Source: a virus. From it: DNA of 20,007 nt. Location of the stretch: positions 1-20,007 of the IMG/VR virus record IMGVR_UViG_3300009428_000112, one strand, 5' to 3'. Position 1 is the first letter of the stretch, and every line of letters starts with the position of its first letter. The notes beneath the pieces were generated by a model that saw only the letters and a list, made by a program, of their open reading frames with translations, searched no databases and was not told where the DNA came from. Positions 16,201-20,007 of the stretch are shown piece after piece. The position numbers and the translations under genes were made by a program.

Positions 16201-19143
16201 GTCAGCATCTTCAAACGCAGCAACGATTTCTTGTAGAGTGTCTAGAGTTTCTGGAGAAGTACCAATGATTGCATCGACACGACCAGTTACACTATCCACA
16301 TCAGTACGTAGACCAGCTTCAACACCAGACGCACGATTTACTTCAGCAGTAATCTGTGCTTGGTTGTCTGCGTGGTCACTAGCTTGTAGGTTTGTTAATG
16401 CAAGAATGTCTGCATCGTTAGTGATAACTTGTGATTGAACACTATCCACATCAGTACGTAGACCAGCTTCGATTCCTTCTGCACGTGATTTCTCAGTAGC
16501 AATAGCGGAAGCGTTAACAACTTCTGCGGCAGTAGCGCGAGCAACTTCAGCAGTAATTTGTGATTGGTTGTCTGCATGGTCAGATGCTTGTAGAGTTTCT
16601 AGAGCAAGAATGTCTGCATCGTTTGCAGTAATTTGTGCTTGTTGTAAATCTACATCAGAACGTAGACCAGCTTCAATACCAGATGCACGAGTAACTTCAG
16701 CAGCGATTGCAGTTGAGTTAACAACTTCAGCAGCAGTTGCACGAGTAACTTCAGCAGTAATTTGTGATTGGTTATCATCGTGGTCACTTGACTGTAGAGT
16801 TGCAAGAGCAGAAATATCAGAATCGTTAGAAGTGATCTGTCCTTGTAAAGAATCGACAGAAGTCTGTAGACCAGCTTCAACACCAGACGCACGATTTACT
16901 TCAGCAGTAATCTGTGCTTGGTTGTCGGCATGATCAGATGCTTGAAGTGTTTCTGCACTATCGATACGTGATCCTAAAGCAGATTCTGCAGCTAGAGCAC
17001 GAGTATTTTCAGAAACTATTGAACCGGCATTTGCAGTAATGTTTACAGTATTAGTGTTAACGTCTGTACGTAGTCCAGCTTCAACAGCTTCAGCACGTTG
17101 ACGTTCAGTGACAACAGCTGCAGCATTAGTTGATTCTGCACCTTGTGCACGTGTAACTTCAGCAGTAACTTGAGTTTGGATATTAGAATCAGCAAGAATT
17201 CGAGCAGCTTCTTCAGCGTCGATTTGACCTTGTAGACTTGAATCGCCAGATGCACGAGCAACTTCTTCTGCACGTAGATCAATTTCATTCTGTGCAGCAA
17301 GAGCTTCGACAGAGTCCATATCACCTTCTAGTACAGTAGTACGTAGAGATAGTGCGTCATCAGCAGCCAAACGAGTCGCTGCTTCAGCAGAAACCTGTGA
17401 GTCCGTGTATGCATATGATTCTGACTTTGCAGTTGCGATACGAGAAGTAATAGTGTTACCGACAGAACCGTCTACAGATGCGTCACCGATAAGTGCAGTA
17501 TCTTTTGCGTCAGCATGTGCCTTAGCAACTGCTTCATGTGAGTCTGCTTCTTGATCAGTGTAAGACTTAGCAGCAGCAAGAGTAGCTGCATCATTAGAGA
17601 TACGAGCAGTTTCTTCTGTGTCAATCTGTGACTGTAAACCAGCATCAGCAGTTGAACGAGTTGACGCTTCACTATTGATATTAGTTTGTAGAACACCTTC
17701 AGCACTTGTTGCTCGAGAAGTCTCACTAGAGATTGCAGTAGTGTTAGATGCAACTAGAGCAGACATATCAGAGTCAGCACCTTCGAATGCACTAACAATT
17801 TCCGTTAGTGAGTCAAGAGCAGCTGGATCAGTATTAGTAGTAATAAAGTCAATTTGTGTCTGTAATGCAGAATCTCCTGCGATACGAGCAGCAGTTTCAT
17901 TAGAATCCGCAGTTGTTAGATCAGCAAGCTCTGCATCGTTTGAAGTGATCTGTGACTGTAAGCTAGACTCGACAGTTTCCGAACGTGTCTTCTCGACTAA
18001 TACTTTAGAAGAGGCATCAGCAGAAGAGAAAGTTTGAGCAGATATTCTAGAAGTTGTAATACGATCAGTTACAGTATTGTTGGTGGTTCCATCTACAGTA
18101 GCATCACCAAGCTTTAATGCGTCTTGTGTGTCTGCGTGTGCCTGAGCAGCATTCTGTGCAGCAACAATGTCAGCGCCTAACTCAGTACGAACCTGAGTAT
18201 CAGCAATAGCGCGAGCAGTGATTTCGTCTTGTAGATTTTGAGCGTTTGCAAGTTCTGAACCAGTAGCACGAGCAATTTCGTCAGCAACATCTTGTGTAAG
18301 AACTGCTTCTGCAGCACTAGCACGAGCAACTTCAGTAGTAACTTGTGACTGTAGAGAAACCGAAGTTTGTTCTTCAGTAGTAACACGAGCAGCAAGAGCA
18401 GTATCAGCAGAGATACGTGCAATCTCTTCTGCACTTAGGAGAGAAGTGTTCGCAAGTTCTGCCGCTGTAGCACGAGCAGTTTCAACAGCAATTGCAGTTG
18501 CATTTTCAGTCTCTTTACCAGTTGCACGTGCAGTTTCCGCAGTAATTGCAGAAGAATTAGCAATGATAGAACCAGATAATACATCATCCGCACCTTCAAA
18601 TGCAGCAATGACTTCTACGAAAGAATCGATTGCGCTTTGATCAGTATTGCTTAGAATGTCATCAATTCGGCCAGAGAGCGCAGTATCAGCTGACTGAGAT
18701 GCTACTTCAATTGAATCTTCACGTAGTGTTGCACGGGTTGCTTCAGCAGTAATGTTAGATTGTAGAGTAACATCTGCTTGAGCGCGTGTAGATGCTTCTG
18801 CGTCGATGTTAGATTGTAGTAAAGTCTCAGCCGCTGAAGCACGGTTAGTTTCTACTAATACAGATGCAGCGATATCGCCTGCAACAGCTGTTTTAGCACG
18901 TTGATCAGTGAAATATAGGTTAGTTCCTTCTGATAAATCAGTTGTTGAGAATGATGCAAAGAATGCGTCTGCACCAATTTTCTTTAATGAGTCAGAATTG
19001 ACATCATAAAGAAGGGTGAAACAGTCCGCTGGATTAATCATGCCTGTAAGGGTGGTTTGTCCCTGTACTGCACTTTCATCAAGCTTGGTATTTAGTACTG
19101 CTTTATCCGCTAATGCAGCGGATTTAATCTGCCTAAAAGCCAT
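13237..19143 (-). CDS. Giant coiled-coil, fibre-like virion protein (1968 aa)
   Basis: A long fibrous structural protein, probably a trimeric tail or collar fibre. It starts MAFRQIKSAALADKAVLNTK, then FSTTDLSEGTNLYFTD (65-80), a module that recurs near the C-terminus as FSTADLSEDSSNKYFTP (about 1684-1700). Between them about 1600 residues are heptad-rich: ITAEVNRASGVEAGLRTDV, ASDHADNQ and RATAVEGRATSLETR units, with LETKQGS...AINEIHTELD segments. Four boxes of LDSLTEIVSAFEGAD type lie near 165, 435, 965 and 1570 and are related to the LDTLNELAAALG boxes of the neighbouring giant. The C-terminus has a beta domain with VFVGGVIQDPSVHYSID (about 1793-1809) and a last domain with KYVVTVENNGEFETRECLV and EAYITEYGIIFTG, which I recall from marine myovirus fibres. 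AGGAG lies 7 nt before ATG 19143. Its place upstream of gene 13 recalls T4 wac (fibritin), also a segmented coiled coil, but homology is not claimed. Confidence 0.85.
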   Translation of the reverse strand: MAFRQIKSAALADKAVLNTKLDESAVQGQTTLTGMINPADCFTLLYDVNSDSLKKIGADAFFASFSTTDLSEGTNLYFTDQRAKTAVAGDIAASVLVETNRASAAETLLQSNIDAEASTRAQADVTLQSNITAEATRATLREDSIEVASQSADTALSGRIDDILSNTDQSAIDSFVEVIAAFEGADDVLSGSIIANSSAITAETARATGKETENATAIAVETARATAAELANTSLLSAEEIARISADTALAARVTTEEQTSVSLQSQVTTEVARASAAEAVLTQDVADEIARATGSELANAQNLQDEITARAIADTQVRTELGADIVAAQNAAQAHADTQDALKLGDATVDGTTNNTVTDRITTSRISAQTFSSADASSKVLVEKTRSETVESSLQSQITSNDAELADLTTADSNETAARIAGDSALQTQIDFITTNTDPAALDSLTEIVSAFEGADSDMSALVASNTTAISSETSRATSAEGVLQTNINSEASTRSTADAGLQSQIDTEETARISNDAATLAAAKSYTDQEADSHEAVAKAHADAKDTALIGDASVDGSVGNTITSRIATAKSESYAYTDSQVSAEAATRLAADDALSLRTTVLEGDMDSVEALAAQNEIDLRAEEVARASGDSSLQGQIDAEEAARILADSNIQTQVTAEVTRAQGAESTNAAAVVTERQRAEAVEAGLRTDVNTNTVNITANAGSIVSENTRALAAESALGSRIDSAETLQASDHADNQAQITAEVNRASGVEAGLQTSVDSLQGQITSNDSDISALATLQSSDHDDNQSQITAEVTRATAAEVVNSTAIAAEVTRASGIEAGLRSDVDLQQAQITANDADILALETLQASDHADNQSQITAEVARATAAEVVNASAIATEKSRAEGIEAGLRTDVDSVQSQVITNDADILALTNLQASDHADNQAQITAEVNRASGVEAGLRTDVDSVTGRVDAIIGTSPETLDTLQEIVAAFEDADSDIQGIITANSGRLTNVEGRATSLETRATDVEARSTGVESRATALESEQVTQNGRLNVNEASISSLETKQGSSTLETTATDLSAAINEIHAELDIEAGHVDTLQTEMDAVEVRATDLESRATAVEGRATAVEGRATSLETRATDLETKQGSATLDTAETNVSGAINELHTEMDAAVASAVALAARVTTEEANVDTLQSEMDAVEGRATSLESRVSTEEGHVDTLQTQMGTTVLATVATDVTAAINEIHTELDAEAVKVSTLESEMDAVEGRATAVESRATALETEQTLQGGRLTVNESDIDNLETKLGTGVFDTTSQIITGAINEIHGEVDSIEGRMTTAEANADADSDALASEILLRTAADALIRSDLAADRVTDQADYTARDAAVLASAQSYAESEADDAEAAAKIYADGIVAGEATLRDNADVVLDSKISTESTARQVADNALDTRATVLESEMSATQLAAGVNADGTYSAPENTNFIDLSTSLTDADKKLDTAIKSADDDRVAGDVNLQSQIDSEIARAIAVEGVLTSNLATEVSRATAAEVANGVLINTNAQSIVTESSRAQGVEGSLQGQIDFITSNTDSAALDSLTEIVSAFQNADGTLTGLITQNQTDIATNTSGLAQEISDRIAGDTAVRGEFAAADTGLQTQIDGRVQKSGDSMTGDLAMGGNKVSGLANGTADADAVNKGQLVSDLAAQHISQFSTADLSEDSSNKYFTPERVHAAVSVVDVAGEGKVSETDGVFSLDTSKAFTELSDVTDSTIAGKEGFVARVKTDGSGIELVDPKELAFNDAKRQVISGDGAQSTFAIDFYTQEANAMVFVGGVIQDPSVHYSIDAVSQQITFMAALPVGTQAVIIAQSTNSVGVLDPKSVGIETLADNIKVFEQGNDVVVGTSATVVSAFNKTMTRSAKYVVTVENNGEFETRECLVIHDGTEAYITEYGIIFTGNNILGDTDVQVNGSSVELTYTASIAGAVVSVSASYIDA
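15773..15877 (-). repeat. Five tandem 21-bp repeats coding one heptad each
   Basis: Units begin at 15773, 15794, 15815, 15836 and 15857 and encode RATSLET/RATAVEG-type heptads. The two central copies differ by a single base. Similar heptads recur singly or in pairs near 15345-15420, 15560-15610 and 16060-16155. The 7-residue period is what a parallel coiled coil needs. Confidence 0.88.
16311..16368 (-). repeat. 58-bp repeat identical to 16869-16926
   Basis: Fifty-eight bases identical to 16869-16926 (offset 558 bp) encode part of the ITAEVNRASGVEAGL module of the coiled-coil giant. Related but diverged modules start between them at irregular spacings of 204, 204 and 150 bp, measured on the shared ACTTCAGCAGTAAT word. 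Confidence 0.85.
16869..16926 (-). repeat. 58-bp repeat identical to 16311-16368
   Basis: The second copy of the exact 58-bp repeat in the 1968-aa gene. Exact identity inside an otherwise drifting repeat series points to a recent duplication or conversion. Confidence 0.85.
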
Positions 19144-19211
19144 TAGGTATCTCCTAGATTATAGTTAAGGGTTTTGGTTGGTTATTATATGATAAAACGT
19201 TTAATAATATA

Positions 19212-19577
19212 TTAACGAAATTTAATATAGATGTCCGTTCCTTTTGGAGGAATCTCAAAAAATTGTATAGTGTTGTCGATAGTCTCATAGATTTCTTCAG
19301 GATGCTGAAGAACGTCGTTAACCCAAACATCGATTAAATCATCGCGAGTTGGGATTCCATTCAGAGTGAATATTGCAGTGTCTCCTTCGGCAGTAATAGA
19401 TTGTGCTTCTGGAATAATTGTTCGTCCACTTGTTGAGGATGAGGTACCCTCAATCAACTCAAATAATTGAGTCTCTTGTCCGGGCTCAGTATTAACTTGT
19501 TCTTCCTTAGATTTAGCTAGGTTGAACAAACTTTCTGCTAATACTCGATTTATAGATTTATTATTGATGTTAATCAT
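19212..19577 (-). CDS. Small virion-like protein with a C-terminal NGVxQ-type beta domain (121 aa)
   Basis: The N-terminal 35 residues are helical and polar (INNKSINRVLAESLFNLAKS), followed by a Gly/Ser/Thr-rich linker (about 42-55). The C-terminal half reads as a small beta domain: AIFTLNGIPTRDDLIDVWVN (68-87), then DVLQHPEEIYETIDNTIQFF and PPKGTDIYIKF. This pattern (F-L...V.VNDVLQ.P...Y...NTI.F...PP.G..I.I) resembles the beta domain at about 1780-1842 of the downstream 1968-aa protein and matches a module I recall from many phage tail and fibre proteins. It may be a baseplate or fibre-attachment adaptor; this is inference. A late promoter lies about 40 nt upstream of the ATG, but no clear Shine-Dalgarno is visible. 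It is separated from the 1968-aa gene by 68 nt with no recognisable signal except that gene's ribosome-binding site. Confidence 0.8.
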   Translation of the reverse strand: MININNKSINRVLAESLFNLAKSKEEQVNTEPGQETQLFELIEGTSSSTSGRTIIPEAQSITAEGDTAIFTLNGIPTRDDLIDVWVNDVLQHPEEIYETIDNTIQFFEIPPKGTDIYIKFR

Positions 19578-19614
19578 ATTGATGTATTACTATGTGATAG
19601 TTAATATACCAATC

Positions 19615-19622
19615 TATTTATA
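19615..19622 (-). promoter_or_regulatory. Late promoter (TATAAATA) upstream of the 121-aa gene
   Basis: An exact minus-strand TATAAATA lies in the 119-bp gap after the right-edge gene (19578-19696). A start a few bases downstream would give a leader of about 30 nt. It is the only late-promoter word I find for the unit carrying the two giant fibre genes. The rest of the gap is AT-rich with no convincing terminator. Confidence 0.75.
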
Positions 19623-19696
19623 CCAAAATAAATCTTTGCTTACGGGATAATTTAAAAATTCATAGAAATTTAATAATGAATAAAATACTTTGCCAA

Positions 19697-20007
19697 TTAA
19701 GATAATAAAGCTTTTATTTCTGCAATGTCGCTATCTAAAGAATCGAGTCTAGACTCTAACTGATCTATCGTAGTTTGTGTGGTGATGTTCTCACCATTTA
19801 GTGTGTAGGAACCAAGAAGTTGGACTCCTGTTTGATCCAGTATAAACCTATCATCATTAAGGTATTGCATCTTAAACTTAGCATCATTGAATCCCATATG
19901 TTTTAATATGGTATCTACGCTATTGTGATAGAATCTGGTTTCTTCGTCTGTACCTACTGTAAATGCAAAGTGATCATCTACGATAAGGTCGTTACCAAGA
20001 GAAACAC
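19697..20007 (-). CDS. Unidentified gene entering from the right edge, C-terminal about 103 residues
   Basis: The reading frame is open from the window edge to a TAA at 19697-19699. The visible part runs SLGNDLIVDDHFAFTVGTDE, then TRFYHNSVDTILKHMGFNDA, LNDDRFILDQTGVQLLGSYT and a short C-terminal helix with heptad-like leucines (IDQLESRLDSLDSDIAEIKA). An internal ATG at 19897 would give a 66-aa product, but it has no ribosome-binding site and the frame continues upstream with normal-looking protein, so the longer partial gene is preferred. Position suggests a baseplate or fibre component upstream of the fibre unit. I do not recognise the family. Confidence 0.7.
   Translation of the reverse strand, partial: VSLGNDLIVDDHFAFTVGTDEETRFYHNSVDTILKHMGFNDAKFKMQYLNDDRFILDQTGVQLLGSYTLNGENITTQTTIDQLESRLDSLDSDIAEIKALLS

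Noticed and set aside
19144-19211. A second promoter in the gap before the 1968-aa gene
   Set aside because: Only poor matches to TATAAATA (for example TATAATAA) are present; the gap shows just the AGGAG ribosome-binding site.
19697-19897. A stand-alone 66-aa gene starting at ATG 19897
   Set aside because: The frame stays open to the window edge and no Shine-Dalgarno precedes the ATG, so it is more likely the tail of a larger gene.

Overview
The window is a piece of the late (virion) gene region of a T4-like myovirus. Every recognisable gene is on the minus strand, so the text below goes from the right edge to the left edge. The identification rests on the ordered block 13-14-15-16-17 (neck, tail terminator, small and large terminase) read directly in the translations, and on exact copies of the T4-type late promoter word TATAAATA in front of the transcription units. 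Base composition is AT-rich. The style of the fibre proteins (LDTLNELAAALGDD boxes, an NGVxQ-type beta domain, FG-GAP-like propellers) is what I recall from marine T4-like phages such as cyanophages and phages of other marine bacteria. No host marker gene is present, so the host cannot be named.

Unit 1 (about 20007 to 4566): the 3' end of an unidentified gene enters at the right edge (19697-20007). After a 119-bp gap with a late promoter (19615-19622) come a 121-aa virion-like protein (19212-19577), a 1968-aa coiled-coil fibre-like protein (13237-19143) and a 2849-aa giant adhesin-like protein (4619-13168). The two giants take up about 14.5 kb and sit where T4 keeps genes 11, 12 and wac, just upstream of gene 13. 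A GC-rich hairpin lies between them, and the unit closes with a strong intrinsic terminator with a UUCG loop (4566-4597).

Unit 2 (4551 to 1): two tandem late promoters start 15 bp after that terminator and drive gp13, gp14, gp15, gp16, a 2-oxoglutarate/Fe(II) oxygenase-like gene, a 57-aa basic protein (978-1151) and gp17, which runs off the left edge after 320 codons. Genes are packed with 1- to 30-nt overlaps or gaps of a few bases. A further late-promoter word lies inside the end of gene 15, ahead of the terminase genes.

The most unusual content is the giant adhesin: four beta-propeller-like domains arranged A-B-A'-B', separated by linkers that are almost identical at the DNA level, which suggests duplication of a two-domain unit of about 3.4 kb. 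Next is the oxygenase plus 57-aa gene inserted between the two terminase subunits. No tRNA, CRISPR array, insertion sequence or reverse transcriptase was seen, and no stretch without a gene exceeds about 120 bp.
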